From: Synechococcus sp. PROS-9-1
GTDB taxonomy: Bacteria; Cyanobacteriota; Cyanobacteriia; PCC-6307; Cyanobiaceae
Assembly: GCF_014279775.1 (NCBI RefSeq)
Contig: NZ_CP047961.1
Location: 930,001-994,000, forward strand
Reading direction: 5' to 3'
Length of the DNA: 64,000 bases
This document shows, piece after piece, positions 15,374 through 25,845 of the stretch. The position numbers and the translations under genes were made by a program. The notes below the pieces were generated by a model. The model did not search any database. It was not told the origin of the DNA and worked only from the letters and a program-made list of their open reading frames with translations. Each line of letters opens with the position of its first letter. Within the stretch, counting starts at the first letter, position 1.

Positions 15374-17012
15374 GCGCCTGCAGGCAAGCTCTCCTCGTAA
15401 TTGCCATCATTGTCAAGGTTGGGCTTTGCCACGCTGAAGTGGTCCAACATGAGCCATCAACGACCAACACGTTCGGACAGCGCCAGAGGCGATTCCAGGC
15501 ATCCACAACACTGTTGTTTTCATCGTTGCCCATCGGAGCTCCACCCAGCTCATGCACGTAATAGCCAGGCGGCGGCGCACCTGCTTTCATCGCTTCCATG
15601 TTTCCAACAATGGGTTCGATCAGCGGCATCTTGACCAGATCGGTTAGGGGTTGAATCTCCCCTCCCCCTAGGGCAATGGCTTCAGCCATTATCGAGTGCA
15701 TGTGAGCCACCATCGCTGTTTCGTTCGCTCCCCATCGGCAGCTGATATGAGGGATGGGAACTCCCCAGCGATCCACTGTTTCCGACAAGCTGACCCTGTT
15801 CTGAGCGGAGGGAAGCACTTCCCCATGGCCAATCAGAAAACCCAAACGGCAGTCGGGATTTCTTTTTAACCACCAGGGTGGATCAAAGCGATTGATCGCA
15901 CCCCAAAGTCCATATCCTCTTGAAAACGGAAGAGCTCCAGCGCGTTGTGGTGGAAGACTTCCAAAGGGAAGGAAAAAACTTCCTGCCCCTGACAACTGGC
16001 TGGTGGGATCTAGATCTTGGAGGGAGTGACGTCCACTCCTGCTTGGCACTTGAAAGAAGCGGCAGGTTGAAACGTGATCCATCAAGTGATGCCCAAGGCT
16101 TGCTGAGGGATCTTGAAAGCCTCCTTCCGTCGCTGAGCGTTCTGAGATCAATAGAAATCGCAGAGAGGCAATGGTGGAAGCACAGAGAACCACCAGCGGT
16201 GCCTCGAGCTCAATTCGCTCCCCTTTGCGTTGATCGATGACAACGACTCCGCGAGCGCGACTTTGATCACGGTTCATCAGCAGACGTTCTGCCAGGTGCC
16301 CTGACAGCACCTCCACTCGTCCAGTGGAGAGTGCCGTTTTGAGACTGCTGCCAGGACTGCTCGATGGCGGCCATGGACACTCAGCGGACGGTTGATGCGC
16401 TGAAAAACCGCGTGAGTGAATCATCTCGATGTCTGCTGTGTCCTGGAGGGCAGCAGCCAGCTGTTGTTCCTCTGGGGTGAAACTCAGGGGTGCAGTGGTG
16501 CAACCATCTGGGAGTTGCGCGAGTCCATCTCTGTTGCCATGAACGGCAAATTGCCGTTCCAGAGCGGAATAATGCGGATCTAGATCGTGATGGGAAATAG
16601 GCCAAGAGTGACCGTGGCCATCCCTCTCTGCAGCCTTAAATTCCAGATCAGAGAGTCGCAGGGTGATTCCACCCCAGGTCAAACTCCTGCCTCCAACTTG
16701 GCGCCCTTGTGTCCACAGAAAAGGTTGATCTTTTGGTGTGGAGTAGGGATAGCGCCGCTCATCGGCATAGAGAAGTGGATTGTGTTTCCAATAACCGGGA
16801 TGCTGAGCCTGTTGTCGGTGCTGACCGCTGAGAAGGCCACGGACGCGTCGCATGCTGTTGATCGGTTCGCTCCCCAGGGCGGCGTGAGCGCTCAGGTCTG
16901 GGCCTGTTTCCACCACCAAAACGCGAACTCCTGCTTCAGCAAGCGTTTGGGCGGCCACACCACCGGTTGCACCTGAACCGATCACGATGGCTTCGAAGGG
17001 TTTCAGCGGCAC
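15354..17012 (-). CDS. GMC-family oxidoreductase
   Basis: FAD-dependent oxidoreductase of the glucose-methanol-choline family, 552 residues. The N-terminal dinucleotide-binding motif is VIGSGATGGVAAQTLAEAGVRVLVVE; the central region has GRQVGGRSLTWGG; the C-terminal part has HELGGAPMG and the final DGSCWTTSAWQSPTLTMMAITRRA, holding the active-site region. The substrate is not predictable. No neighbouring electron-transfer partner is apparent. The gene is complete. Confidence 0.85.
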   Translation of the reverse strand: MPLKPFEAIVIGSGATGGVAAQTLAEAGVRVLVVETGPDLSAHAALGSEPINSMRRVRGLLSGQHRQQAQHPGYWKHNPLLYADERRYPYSTPKDQPFLWTQGRQVGGRSLTWGGITLRLSDLEFKAAERDGHGHSWPISHHDLDPHYSALERQFAVHGNRDGLAQLPDGCTTAPLSFTPEEQQLAAALQDTADIEMIHSRGFSAHQPSAECPWPPSSSPGSSLKTALSTGRVEVLSGHLAERLLMNRDQSRARGVVVIDQRKGERIELEAPLVVLCASTIASLRFLLISERSATEGGFQDPSASLGHHLMDHVSTCRFFQVPSRSGRHSLQDLDPTSQLSGAGSFFLPFGSLPPQRAGALPFSRGYGLWGAINRFDPPWWLKRNPDCRLGFLIGHGEVLPSAQNRVSLSETVDRWGVPIPHISCRWGANETAMVAHMHSIMAEAIALGGGEIQPLTDLVKMPLIEPIVGNMEAMKAGAPPPGYYVHELGGAPMGNDENNSVVDAWNRLWRCPNVLVVDGSCWTTSAWQSPTLTMMAITRRACLQALKPENA

Positions 17013-17392
17013 AGCTTCAGCAATGACCTCTACTTAGTGTCCCTCTTCGTCCACTGAGCGTGTGATTGGAGTGGATGTCTCGATACAACCGTTGAAGATC
17101 TTTTCTGTCTTGAATTCTGATATTGATTGCGAATTAAGCAGAAGATTGGTCCGTTAAGCCCCTATTTGGAGAAGATTCGTATGTAACCAACCGGCTTATA
17201 TAGTGTCTAGTTTTGAGCAAATGATGATCTAGGAGCGATATTTTTTAGCTTTTTCTTGCTTTAAAGTTGTGATTTTTTGTGAAATTATTTTGTACTTAAC
17301 TCTTTTTTGAATGTTGAAAAATGCTGATGGTTCAAGATGCAAGGATGGACATCATTCTTTGATTCTCAAGGTGCTTAGAGATTCAAGCATTA
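17013..17392. other. AT-rich non-coding stretch
   Basis: No open frame of convincing quality on either strand and no recognisable RNA. The AT content rises sharply between 17200 and 17400. Confidence 0.4.
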
Positions 17393-17420
17393 AAAAACCC
17401 CTCATCAAGAGGGGCTTTTG
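17393..17420. terminator. Rho-independent bidirectional terminator
   Basis: CCCCTC and GAGGGG form a 6-bp GC-rich stem around ATCAA, preceded by a run of A and followed by TTTT. It lies immediately after the 3' end of the initiator tRNA gene and would stop its minus-strand transcription. Confidence 0.8.
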
Positions 17421-17423
17421 ATT

Positions 17424-17500
<77 letters not shown>

Positions 17501-17554
17501 TCGACTTGAAAAACTATACAACTTGGGGTTCGCACCCACAGGAATTGTGAGCGT

Positions 17555-18526
17555 TCACGCTCGCAGTTCTCCATTCACTTCGAGTCGGACTCCTGGACCG
17601 ATGATCAACATCTTGTCTTCCAGTTCGTCCAAGCTCCCCTGAGTAATCCAATCAAGTTGTCGCAGTAGATGGAGTGCTACTGCCTGTTTCGCACGGCGAG
17701 AGCCATCTTCCACCTTGATCGCCACTCCTAAGCCATCTCCTGTTCTGCTGAGACACTGAACGCCTTCGGCACCACCTTTGCTGATCACCTGCTTATGTGA
17801 GCGGGACATGAGCTCGGTGTCGAATCGGCCTTCTCCGGCAACAAGCTTGGGGTGGGCGAGCATGGCTCTGCTGATTTGCTCCAGCTCAGCATGGGTTGAA
17901 GAGCCGAGATGGGCATAGAGCAAGGCCATCTGGGAGAGCTGCAACAGCAGGGTGGGCGCACCACAATCATCGCGCTCTGCGACTAGTTCCTCAGCAGGTA
18001 ATCCGAGGAATTCTCCGACGCGTCGATTGATCTCTTGCTGCAGTGGATGATCACCTTGGAGATAGCTCTCCAAGGGCCACCCCATTTTTCGTGATGTGGC
18101 AAGGAATGCAGCATGTTTGCCGGAGCAATTGTGCTCCAGCGGACTGTGACCCCATGCGGGGATTGGGCACTGGAGAGAGTCCGTTTCAAGTTGGGCGTTC
18201 CAAAGCACTCGGAATGCTTCCCTGGCATGTTCAGCAGTTCCGGCATGGGAGGAACAACAAATCGCCAAACCTCGATCGCCAAAGTCATAGCTTCCAGAGG
18301 CGCCGCTGCTGAGTGCAGGCAAGGCTTGAAAAGGCTTGAGTGCTGATCTCACAAAGGTTTCATGATCAGGTCGTCCTGCCTTCATCAGGATTCTTCCTTT
18401 TGAATCACAGACAACGGCATGCACGCGATGGATTGATTCCACCGATGAACCTCTTTTCAGCACAACCTCAAAAGCGGGGCAGCCTGAATTTCTGGACGAT
18501 CTGCCGTAGCCAGGAGGAACTGTCAT
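17555..18526 (-). CDS. Asparaginase II family protein
   Basis: A 323-residue member of the rhizobial-type L-asparaginase II family, which hydrolyses asparagine to aspartate and ammonia. Family segments include RGSSVESIHRVHAVVCDSKG, FVRSALKPFQALP, CCSSHAGTAEHAREAF, HNCSGKHAAFLA and LVAERDDCGAPTLLLQLSQMALLYA. The conserved serine, lysine and cysteine residues of this family lie in these blocks. It is followed closely on the same strand by no other gene; CGLD27, RsfS and DUF3318 genes lie upstream in the same direction. Confidence 0.8.
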   Translation of the reverse strand: MTVPPGYGRSSRNSGCPAFEVVLKRGSSVESIHRVHAVVCDSKGRILMKAGRPDHETFVRSALKPFQALPALSSGASGSYDFGDRGLAICCSSHAGTAEHAREAFRVLWNAQLETDSLQCPIPAWGHSPLEHNCSGKHAAFLATSRKMGWPLESYLQGDHPLQQEINRRVGEFLGLPAEELVAERDDCGAPTLLLQLSQMALLYAHLGSSTHAELEQISRAMLAHPKLVAGEGRFDTELMSRSHKQVISKGGAEGVQCLSRTGDGLGVAIKVEDGSRRAKQAVALHLLRQLDWITQGSLDELEDKMLIIGPGVRLEVNGELRA

Positions 18527-18550
18527 AGAGGGAGTGTTAGCAAAGGAATG

Positions 18551-19054
18551 TCAGCGAAATGAGAGAGCCTGACAGATGCTGGCTCCACCAAGAATTAGCC
18601 CGGTTGTTGTAGCCATGGCTCTTCCGAGCCGTCCCAGGATCGGGCGAACTTCATGTTGGGCAAGCAGTAGATCTCGCTCGCGCCAGGACAAAGGTTTTTC
18701 CCAAACTTGCCCGTCATACCAACCAGATTCTTCGTATTCCACGCGCTCAGAAAGTAGACGCTTGTGGACATAGCTCCAACCCAGCCATTGGCGTACCAAT
18801 AACAGCATCGGTAAAACAAGCCCCGAAACAGCACCTGCCAGCACGAGCCGAATTGAATCATGTCTCAAGCTCCAACTACCGCTCGCAATCAGCACGGTGA
18901 GAGGAGCGATCAGAAGCCAACTCAAGAGCAACGCCTTGTCTAAATCGATTTGTCGATGACGCGGCCAGGCAAAAAACCAAGATTGGCTCAACTGGGTGAA
19001 CTCTTCCTGAGGACGTTGATCGGGAGGAACAGGACAGGGGATTGTCGCAGCCAT
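18551..19054 (-). CDS. CGLD27-like (DUF1230) membrane protein
   Basis: The N-terminus CPVPPDQRPQEEFTQLSQSWFFAWPRHRQ is the signature of the CGLD27 family, conserved in cyanobacteria, green algae, plants and diatoms. Two hydrophobic segments (about residues 43-63 and 72-90) are followed by EYEESGWYDGQVWEKPLSWRERDLLLAQHEVRP, also highly conserved. In plants and algae the family has been linked with photosynthesis or iron stress, but its molecular role is unclear. It is adjacent to rsfS in the same orientation. Confidence 0.85.
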   Translation of the reverse strand: MAATIPCPVPPDQRPQEEFTQLSQSWFFAWPRHRQIDLDKALLLSWLLIAPLTVLIASGSWSLRHDSIRLVLAGAVSGLVLPMLLLVRQWLGWSYVHKRLLSERVEYEESGWYDGQVWEKPLSWRERDLLLAQHEVRPILGRLGRAMATTTGLILGGASICQALSFR

Positions 19055-19065
19055 ATGAACAGGTG

Positions 19066-19440
19066 TCAGAGGCCTACTGATGTCTCGGACGCTAGATGGG
19101 GACGGCGTTCACCGTGACTCCAGAACGCTTCCAAGTCGTAATAACTGCGTTCGTGCGATTGCAGGATGTGCACAATCAATTCGCCGTAATCGAGCAGGGC
19201 CCAGCGCCCTTCGTTCATCCCTTCTTTGCGTAAGGGGAGTCGTTTGGCCTCTTCTTCCAGACGGTCTTCAACCGATCTGGCCATTGCCTTGACCTGAACG
19301 TCGCTCTGACCGCCTGCAATCACCAACCAATCGGCAAGGCTTGAGACCTCATCAACGCGAATCAGCTGAATATCGACACCCTTGCGATCGTCGCAAGCAT
19401 CCGCTGCAAGTTCAGCCAGCTGTTCACTATCCATAGACAT
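19066..19440 (-). CDS. rsfS: Ribosomal silencing factor RsfS (Iojap)
   Basis: Binds ribosomal protein L14 and blocks subunit joining under nutrient limitation. Matches the family in DIQLIRVDEVSSLADWLVIAGGQSDVQVKAMARSVEDRL and GRWALLDYGELIVHILQSHERSYYDLEAFW. The start at 19440 (or 19434) overlaps the end of the DUF3318 gene in another frame, indicating coupled translation; the longer frame to 19524 is unlikely. Confidence 0.88.
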   Translation of the reverse strand: MSMDSEQLAELAADACDDRKGVDIQLIRVDEVSSLADWLVIAGGQSDVQVKAMARSVEDRLEEEAKRLPLRKEGMNEGRWALLDYGELIVHILQSHERSYYDLEAFWSHGERRPHLASETSVGL

Positions 19441-20062
19441 TCTCGCTGGTAACAGATTGATTGGAGCCCTGTTGCTGAGCCATCTCTGCCCTTGCTTTGC
19501 CTGCACTTTTGCGGAGTGCTTCAAGCCGATCCTCGTAAAAGCTCCTCTTTTTCTTTTTGCGTGTCTGTTCCACTAATTCCTTCAGAGCGCCACCCAAGCT
19601 TTTGTACGAGTTCGGAACGCTGTAGCCAAAGCGGCAGGCCAGATCAATCGCCCGCTCGTCCGCTGAGATCGCATCACGGAGACGCTTCTCGGCATTGTTT
19701 TTGAGATAGAGGCGATAGCCAGCAAACCCAGACAAGCCCAGGGCCATAAACAAGAGCAGACCGTCTTGGACCCAAAGCTCACCAATCGCACCGCCCAGGC
19801 CGATGGCTAGAGCAGCCATTTCCCAACCATCCCTAGGAATCGTGTCGTTTTGGATCCGACCGACCTCGTGCCAAAACAGCAGGTTTCTGTGATCAAGAGC
19901 AAAGCTATCCCACAGATCAAGATCCACCTGAATCTCGACCTCATCTCTGCCGATCTCTTCAAGAGTGATCAAAGCAGGTTCCACAGCAGCAGCAGCTTCT
20001 ACGAATACCCAGCTCTGCATCTCTGGTGGCAGCAACCCTTTCAGTCGCTGGAGCTCACTCAT
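19427..20062 (-). CDS. DUF3318 family protein
   Basis: A 211-residue cyanobacterial protein. The first 90 residues are soluble (LLPPEMQSWVFVEAAAAVEPALITLEEIGRDEVEIQVDLDLWDSFALDHRNLLFWHEVGRIQND), then two hydrophobic segments (WEMAALAIGLGGAIGELWVQDGLLLFMALGLSGFAGYRLY), then a conserved helical region (RAIDLACRFGYSVPNSYKSLGGALKELV). The LFWHEVGRI motif recalls a metal-protease-like HE signature, but it is degenerate. Co-located with rsfS in an overlapping pair. Role unknown. Confidence 0.8.
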   Translation of the reverse strand: MSELQRLKGLLPPEMQSWVFVEAAAAVEPALITLEEIGRDEVEIQVDLDLWDSFALDHRNLLFWHEVGRIQNDTIPRDGWEMAALAIGLGGAIGELWVQDGLLLFMALGLSGFAGYRLYLKNNAEKRLRDAISADERAIDLACRFGYSVPNSYKSLGGALKELVEQTRKKKKRSFYEDRLEALRKSAGKARAEMAQQQGSNQSVTSENVYG

Positions 20063-20181
20063 GGTGGTTTAAGGACTCCTTTCAACTAACGCTAGCGACC
20101 AACCGACCGGAAAGGTTGGTGATGAAATCTTTCAAGGGCTCCACATGGGAGTATTGGCTGGTTTGGCTGTATTGAAGGCCC

Positions 20182-23100
20182 ATGCCCAGGCGGAACGATC
20201 TTCGTCGCATCCTCCTGTTGGGTTCCGGACCGATTGTGATCGGACAGGCCTGCGAGTTCGACTATTCAGGAACTCAGGCTTGTAAAGCCTTGAGGGCGGA
20301 GGGGTATGAGGTGATCCTAATCAACTCAAATCCGGCCTCGATCATGACGGATCCGGAAATGGCGGATCGCACGTATGTCGAGCCGCTCACGCCAGACGTT
20401 GTCACTCAAGTGATTGAACTTGAGCGGCCCGATGCCTTGCTCCCAACGATGGGAGGGCAGACCGCCCTCAACCTGGCGGTTGCGCTTGCCGAAAATGGAA
20501 CCCTGGATCGGTTTGGCGTCGAACTGATCGGCGCTGATCTCAAAGCGATTCAAAAAGCTGAAGACCGGAAATTGTTCAAGCAGGCGATGGAACGCATTGG
20601 CGTTCACGTTTGCCCGTCAGGAATCGCCTCCAATTTGGAAGAAGCTGAATCGGTTGGTGCCTCGATCAGCAGCTATCCACGCATCATTCGACCTGCCTTC
20701 ACACTCGGCGGTAGTGGTGGAGGGATCGCTTACAACCCCGAGGAGTTCATCGCCATTTGCAAGACGGGTCTTGATGCCAGTCCTGTCTCTCAGATCCTGA
20801 TTGAGAAATCTTTGCTCGGTTGGAAGGAGTTTGAGCTTGAGGTGATGCGTGATTTGGCAGACAACGTCGTGATTGTTTGCAGCATTGAGAATTTGGATCC
20901 AATGGGGGTCCATACCGGTGACTCGATCACCGTTGCACCGGCTCAAACGCTCACAGATCGGGAATACCAAAGACTTCGAGATCAATCGATCGCGATTATT
21001 CGTGAGATTGGTGTGGCTACGGGTGGAAGCAATATCCAGTTCGCCATCAATCCTGCTGACGGCGAAGTGGTGGTGATTGAAATGAATCCAAGGGTGAGTC
21101 GCTCCTCTGCATTGGCGAGTAAGGCCACTGGATTTCCCATTGCCAAGATCGCTGCGAGGTTGGCCATTGGATACACCCTCGATGAGATCGTCAACGACAT
21201 CACTGGCAAGACACCAGCTTGTTTTGAGCCCACCATTGACTACGTGGTCACGAAAGTACCTCGTTTTGCGTTTGAAAAGTTCCGTGGATCTCCCGCTGTT
21301 CTGACCACAGCGATGAAGTCGGTTGGTGAGGCGATGGCCATCGGTCGTTGTTTCGAAGAGTCGTTTCAGAAAGCATTGCGATCGCTGGAAACTGGCCTGT
21401 CTGGCTGGGGGGGTGACCGTCCGGAGCCCTCGTGTTCAAAAACTGATCTTGAACGTTCACTAAGGACACCTTCTCCCGATCGAATTTTGGCTGTCCGCAG
21501 CGCCATGCTGTCAGGAATGACTGATGCCCATATTCATGAATTAAGCCATATTGATCCTTGGTTCCTTGCAAAGTTAAGGGGATTAATTGATGTTGAGTCT
21601 GAGCTTTTAAATGGGCGCAGTTTGGAAGATCTTGATGAGCCAATGCTGTTTAAACTTAAGTCTCTGGGGTATTCAGATAGGCAAATAGCTTGGTTTGTTG
21701 ATAGCAAAGAACTGAATGTGAGAGAGCGCAGGGATCAGTTGGGTGTGACGCCTGTGTTCAAAACAGTCGATACCTGTGCTGCTGAATTTGCTTCCTCCAC
21801 TCCCTATCACTACTCAACCTATGAACGTCCGCTTCTTCGTTTGAAGTCAGATGGGCAACTTCAAGCCATGGCTCCATCCACTGAGGTTGCCATTGAAACG
21901 AGGCCCAAGTTGATGATTTTGGGTGGTGGACCTAATCGAATTGGGCAGGGTATTGAATTTGATTACTGTTGTTGCCATGCCTCCTTTTCCGCGCAGGAAC
22001 AGGGTTTTGCGACAGTGATGTTAAACAGCAACCCCGAGACGGTCTCTACGGATTACGACAGCAGTGACCGTCTTTATTTCGAGCCCCTAACACTCGAGGA
22101 TGTGCTGAATGTGATTGAGGCAGAGCGCCCGAATGGAGTGATTGTTCAATTCGGTGGGCAAACACCTCTCAAGCTTGCATTGCCTCTTTTGAATTGGCTC
22201 TCCACACCGCAAGGACGTTCTACGGGAACTCAAATTTGGGGGACCTCACCAGAATCAATTGATCTTGCGGAAGATCGGGAACAGTTTGAGGCCATTCTTC
22301 GGAAACTGGAGATTCGTCAACCTCGCAATGGTCTGGCTCGAAGTGAAGTTGAAGCACGGTCGATCGCAGGCAACGTTGGCTATCCCGTTGTTGTTCGTCC
22401 CTCTTACGTCTTGGGTGGGCGCGCCATGGAAGTTGTGTACGACGAGGCCGAGCTCAATCGCTATATGAAAGAAGCTGTTCAAGTTGAGCCTGATCATCCT
22501 GTGCTCATTGATCAATATCTGGAAAATGCTGTTGAGGTTGATGTTGATGCCCTTTGTGATCATGAGGGCACGGTTGTGATTGGTGGCTTGATGGAACACA
22601 TAGAACCTGCAGGAATTCACTCCGGAGATTCAGCGTGTTGCTTGCCTTCCATTTCTCTAAGTGAAGAGGCTTTAGCCCTTATTCGGCATTGGAGTGAGGC
22701 GTTAGCGACCACATTGAAAGTTCAAGGATTAATTAATTTGCAATTCGCCGTTCAACGGGCTGTCGATGGGGAAGAGAAGGTGTTCATCATCGAAGCCAAT
22801 CCTCGTGCTTCTCGAACTGTTCCCTTTGTGGCAAAAGCAACGGGTGTTCCATTGGCCCGTTTAGCAACCCGCCTGATGACGGGTGAAACGTTGAGCCAGG
22901 TTGGTCTGCTCACAGAACCTGTTCCTCCTTTGCAGTCCGTCAAAGAAGCAGTGCTCCCCTTCCGACGTTTTCCTGGGGCCGATTCTCTTCTGGGTCCGGA
23001 GATGCGCTCAACTGGTGAAGTGATGGGTTCTGCATCCGATTTCGGCATGGCTTTTGCCAAGGCAGAACTAGCGGCAGGTGAAGCGCTTCCAACGTCTGGA

Positions 23101-23505
23101 ACTGTTTTTCTTTCAACGCATGATCGCGATAAGACGGATTTGGTGCCTGTAGCGCGCCAGTTGATCGGATTGGGCTTCAAATTGATTGCTACGTCTGGAA
23201 CGGCTAAGGCACTGCGTGATCAAGGCTTGGAGGTTGAGTCTGTTCTCAAGGTGCATGAAGGACGGCCCAACATCGAAGACCTCATTCGTTCAGGGGATGT
23301 GCAGCTTGTGATCAACACTCCAATTGGACGCCAAGCTGCTCACGATGATCGCTATTTACGGAGGGCCGCTCTCGACTATTCCGTGACCACCCTCACCACA
23401 TTGGCTGGTGCTCGTGCTGCTGTTGAGGCCATTGAGGCCTTGCAAACTCGAACAATCGTGATTCATGCTTTGCAAGACGTCCATTCATCGCTTGCTGGCC
23501 AGTAG
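20182..23505 (+). CDS. carB: Carbamoyl-phosphate synthase large subunit
   Basis: Makes carbamoyl phosphate from glutamine-derived ammonia, bicarbonate and two ATP, for arginine and pyrimidine synthesis. The 1107 residues hold the two homologous ATP-grasp halves, marked by [17 protein letters not shown] near residue 13 and [17 protein letters not shown] near residue 580, with metal-site segments [23 protein letters not shown] and [23 protein letters not shown]. The last 140 residues form the MGS allosteric domain. The small subunit gene is not in the window. Confidence 0.97.
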   Translation: MPRRNDLRRILLLGSGPIVIGQACEFDYSGTQACKALRAEGYEVILINSNPASIMTDPEMADRTYVEPLTPDVVTQVIELERPDALLPTMGGQTALNLAVALAENGTLDRFGVELIGADLKAIQKAEDRKLFKQAMERIGVHVCPSGIASNLEEAESVGASISSYPRIIRPAFTLGGSGGGIAYNPEEFIAICKTGLDASPVSQILIEKSLLGWKEFELEVMRDLADNVVIVCSIENLDPMGVHTGDSITVAPAQTLTDREYQRLRDQSIAIIREIGVATGGSNIQFAINPADGEVVVIEMNPRVSRSSALASKATGFPIAKIAARLAIGYTLDEIVNDITGKTPACFEPTIDYVVTKVPRFAFEKFRGSPAVLTTAMKSVGEAMAIGRCFEESFQKALRSLETGLSGWGGDRPEPSCSKTDLERSLRTPSPDRILAVRSAMLSGMTDAHIHELSHIDPWFLAKLRGLIDVESELLNGRSLEDLDEPMLFKLKSLGYSDRQIAWFVDSKELNVRERRDQLGVTPVFKTVDTCAAEFASSTPYHYSTYERPLLRLKSDGQLQAMAPSTEVAIETRPKLMILGGGPNRIGQGIEFDYCCCHASFSAQEQGFATVMLNSNPETVSTDYDSSDRLYFEPLTLEDVLNVIEAERPNGVIVQFGGQTPLKLALPLLNWLSTPQGRSTGTQIWGTSPESIDLAEDREQFEAILRKLEIRQPRNGLARSEVEARSIAGNVGYPVVVRPSYVLGGRAMEVVYDEAELNRYMKEAVQVEPDHPVLIDQYLENAVEVDVDALCDHEGTVVIGGLMEHIEPAGIHSGDSACCLPSISLSEEALALIRHWSEALATTLKVQGLINLQFAVQRAVDGEEKVFIIEANPRASRTVPFVAKATGVPLARLATRLMTGETLSQVGLLTEPVPPLQSVKEAVLPFRRFPGADSLLGPEMRSTGEVMGSASDFGMAFAKAELAAGEALPTSGTVFLSTHDRDKTDLVPVARQLIGLGFKLIATSGTAKALRDQGLEVESVLKVHEGRPNIEDLIRSGDVQLVINTPIGRQAAHDDRYLRRAALDYSVTTLTTLAGARAAVEAIEALQTRTIVIHALQDVHSSLAGQ

Positions 23506-23531
23506 GGTTTTAAAAGCTTGCTTTTAGTCTC

Positions 23532-24203
23532 TTGACCACGACCTCTGCGACAGTGATTGCTCCAGGCAGCGATTGCCGGGATGCTTTTCGTGCTGCTTAT
23601 CAAAACCGTTACACCTGGGATCCAGGATTTGCTGGATATTCAGGTCGCTGCATCTGGCTACAAGGTGATCGCTCTGTTGAAGGAACTTTCAGTGTTGGCG
23701 CTGATTTAAAAGCCAAGGTTGAGGGCGTCTCCGACGCTGAAGTTGAAAAGGCATTTGCTTCACAGTTGTGGGAAGTTTGCATTCATCGTGTGCGTCGCAC
23801 ATTCGAACAGACCCATTCTGAAAATACATTTACCGCCGGTGATTGCACCGATGAGGGTCTTGAAGTCATTATTGGCGGTAAGGGCCAAGGTGATAAGTAC
23901 AGGATTAAAAATGATGTTGTGACGATGGTCCATCGTCACATTCATGGAACGGTGGTAAGCATTCACACCGAAAGCACGACCGACACTGGAGATGGCTATC
24001 TCAGCCATTCATACACGAGTCAATACGCTGATCCAGCCAGTGGAGAGCTGCGCGGAGGAATGAATCGCTTTACTGACACCTTTGCACCCGTCTCTGAGGG
24101 TGGCGCTTGGGTGCTGAGCGAGCGCATAATTCGTACGGATGCTTGCGCTGATTCCCCTGCTAGTGAGCAGACTTTTCGTTTTATTGACCTGACAAGCGCT
24201 TGA
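23532..24203 (+). CDS. DUF3386 family protein
   Basis: Cyanobacterial and plastid-lineage family of unknown function. The N-terminus FRAAYQNRYTWDPGFAGYSGRCIWLQ is diagnostic; the body is beta-rich with HRVRRTFEQTHSENTF and VVTMVHRHIHGTVVSIHTESTTDTGDGYLSH. The TTG start at 23532 follows carB by 26 bases. There is no signal peptide, so it is probably cytoplasmic. Confidence 0.8.
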   Translation: MTTTSATVIAPGSDCRDAFRAAYQNRYTWDPGFAGYSGRCIWLQGDRSVEGTFSVGADLKAKVEGVSDAEVEKAFASQLWEVCIHRVRRTFEQTHSENTFTAGDCTDEGLEVIIGGKGQGDKYRIKNDVVTMVHRHIHGTVVSIHTESTTDTGDGYLSHSYTSQYADPASGELRGGMNRFTDTFAPVSEGGAWVLSERIIRTDACADSPASEQTFRFIDLTSA

Positions 24204-24237
24204 AGTGTGGCACCATCAGCTGAGTTTCAGTTGATGG

Positions 24238-25578
24238 ATGGAATCACTTATTTCCGCAGTCAACGATCCTATTAATGGGATCGTTTGGGGATGGCCGATG
24301 GTCATCTTGATCGCTGCGACGGGCATCCTTTTGATGTTTGGCCTGCGCTTAATGCCATTGCAGCGCTTAGATTTTGGCGTTCGAGTGCTGGCTACCAGGT
24401 CTACTTCCTCTGAAGAAGGAGATATCTCTCCTTTCGGAGCGTTGATGACATCTCTTTCTGCCACGATCGGTACCGGCAACATCGCCGGTGTTGCTGGAGC
24501 CATCGCTGTAGGTGGACCAGGGGCTGTGTTTTGGATGTGGGTGATCGCTGTGTTTGGTATCGCCACCAAATATGGCGAAGCTGTGTTGGCTGTGAAATAT
24601 CGCGAAGTCGACGCGCTTGGAAACCACGTGGGTGGTCCGATGTATTACATCCGCAATGGTCTAGGTAAGAACTGGCAATGGCTTGCTGTCTTGTTTGCCA
24701 CGTTTGGAATGCTTGCTGGCTTTGGGATTGGTAACGGTGTTCAGTGTTTTGAAGTCTCCAGTGCTTTGGAAGCCTTTGGTATCCCCAGGTTGGTGACTGG
24801 ATTGGTTCTTGGTGTTCTTGTTTTTGCTGTGATTATTGGTGGTATTGATCGGATATCTCAAGCAGCCTCAGCCTTGGTTCCAGCCATGACAATCCTATAT
24901 ATCCTCGCGTGCATTGTTGTTTTAGGGGTCAATATTGTTGATGTACCTGCTGCCTTCGGAACGATCTTCTCGAATGCTTTTAGTGGAGAAGCTGCTGTAG
25001 GTGGAGCGGTAGGACAGGTGGTCCTGATGGGATTTAAGCGAGGCATTTTTTCCAACGAAGCGGGTTTAGGTAGTGCACCGATTGCCCATGCGGCTGCCAA
25101 AACGAATGATCCAGTCCGTCAAGGCACCGTGGCGATGTTGGGCACCGTGATCGATACCTTGATCCTCTGCACGTTGACGGCATTGGTGATTATTACCAGC
25201 GGTGTTTATGGCGGCGGTGAGTCCGGCGCCAACCTCTCGATCTTGGCATTCAACACAAGCTTGAATGGTGCCGGATGGGTCGTCACTGCTGGCCTTGTGG
25301 TGTTTGCCTTCACCACTGTTCTTGGTTGGAGTTTCTACGGAGAACGTTGCACCGAATTCTTGTTTGGCGAAAGGGCGATTAAGCCCTTCCGCTTTGTTTG
25401 GGTTGCCGTTGTTGTGATCGGCTCAGTTGCAGGAGATCGTGGTGTTGTTTGGGGTGTCGCTGACACCCTGAATGGCCTGATGGCATTACCAAATCTTGTG
25501 TCTTTGCTTCTGTTGTCGCCAGTGATTTTTAAGCTCACCAGCGACTACAACTTCAATCGTTCTCAGGAAGAGGGTTAA
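24238..25578 (+). CDS. Alanine/glycine:cation symporter (AgcS family)
   Basis: Sodium-coupled amino-acid transporter of 446 residues with about eleven membrane segments. The family signature GTGNIAGVAGAIAVGGPGAVFWMWVIAVFGIATKYGEAVLAVKYRE is complete, as is FSNEAGLGSAPIAHAAAKTNDPVRQG. It would import alanine or glycine. The 3' end overlaps the convergent DUF6447 gene by 26 bases. Confidence 0.92.
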   Translation: MESLISAVNDPINGIVWGWPMVILIAATGILLMFGLRLMPLQRLDFGVRVLATRSTSSEEGDISPFGALMTSLSATIGTGNIAGVAGAIAVGGPGAVFWMWVIAVFGIATKYGEAVLAVKYREVDALGNHVGGPMYYIRNGLGKNWQWLAVLFATFGMLAGFGIGNGVQCFEVSSALEAFGIPRLVTGLVLGVLVFAVIIGGIDRISQAASALVPAMTILYILACIVVLGVNIVDVPAAFGTIFSNAFSGEAAVGGAVGQVVLMGFKRGIFSNEAGLGSAPIAHAAAKTNDPVRQGTVAMLGTVIDTLILCTLTALVIITSGVYGGGESGANLSILAFNTSLNGAGWVVTAGLVVFAFTTVLGWSFYGERCTEFLFGERAIKPFRFVWVAVVVIGSVAGDRGVVWGVADTLNGLMALPNLVSLLLLSPVIFKLTSDYNFNRSQEEG

Positions 25579-25792
25579 CTTCTTTTAGGCGCTCGTTGAG
25601 CTGCATGGCCATCGACTGCCGTCCTACTGCTAGCACTTTGAGAGTGTCCTCATGCATGCGTAGTTGGGCGTCCGCAACCTGCATTCCTCTAACGAGCTCC
25701 TTCAGATCATCCGGGAGTTTATTGAGGTCGTAGCGTTTCCCTTCAAAGGTCAGAATTGGATTCTGGTCTTGGGAAACGGAAGAGCTGGACAT
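25553..25792 (-). CDS. DUF6447 family small protein
   Basis: Residues 12-62 (PILTFEGKRYDLNKLPDDLKELVRGMQVADAQLRMHEDTLKVLAVGRQSMAMQL) match a small family found in cyanobacteria and some phages. It looks like a beta hairpin followed by a long helix. It overlaps the end of the symporter gene. Function unknown. Confidence 0.75.
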   Translation of the reverse strand: MSSSSVSQDQNPILTFEGKRYDLNKLPDDLKELVRGMQVADAQLRMHEDTLKVLAVGRQSMAMQLNERLKEVNPLPEND

Positions 25793-25845
25793 CGATCGAT
25801 AGCAAACGAAAGGATCTTATGAGCTGGTGCGTTGTTTGAAACCAT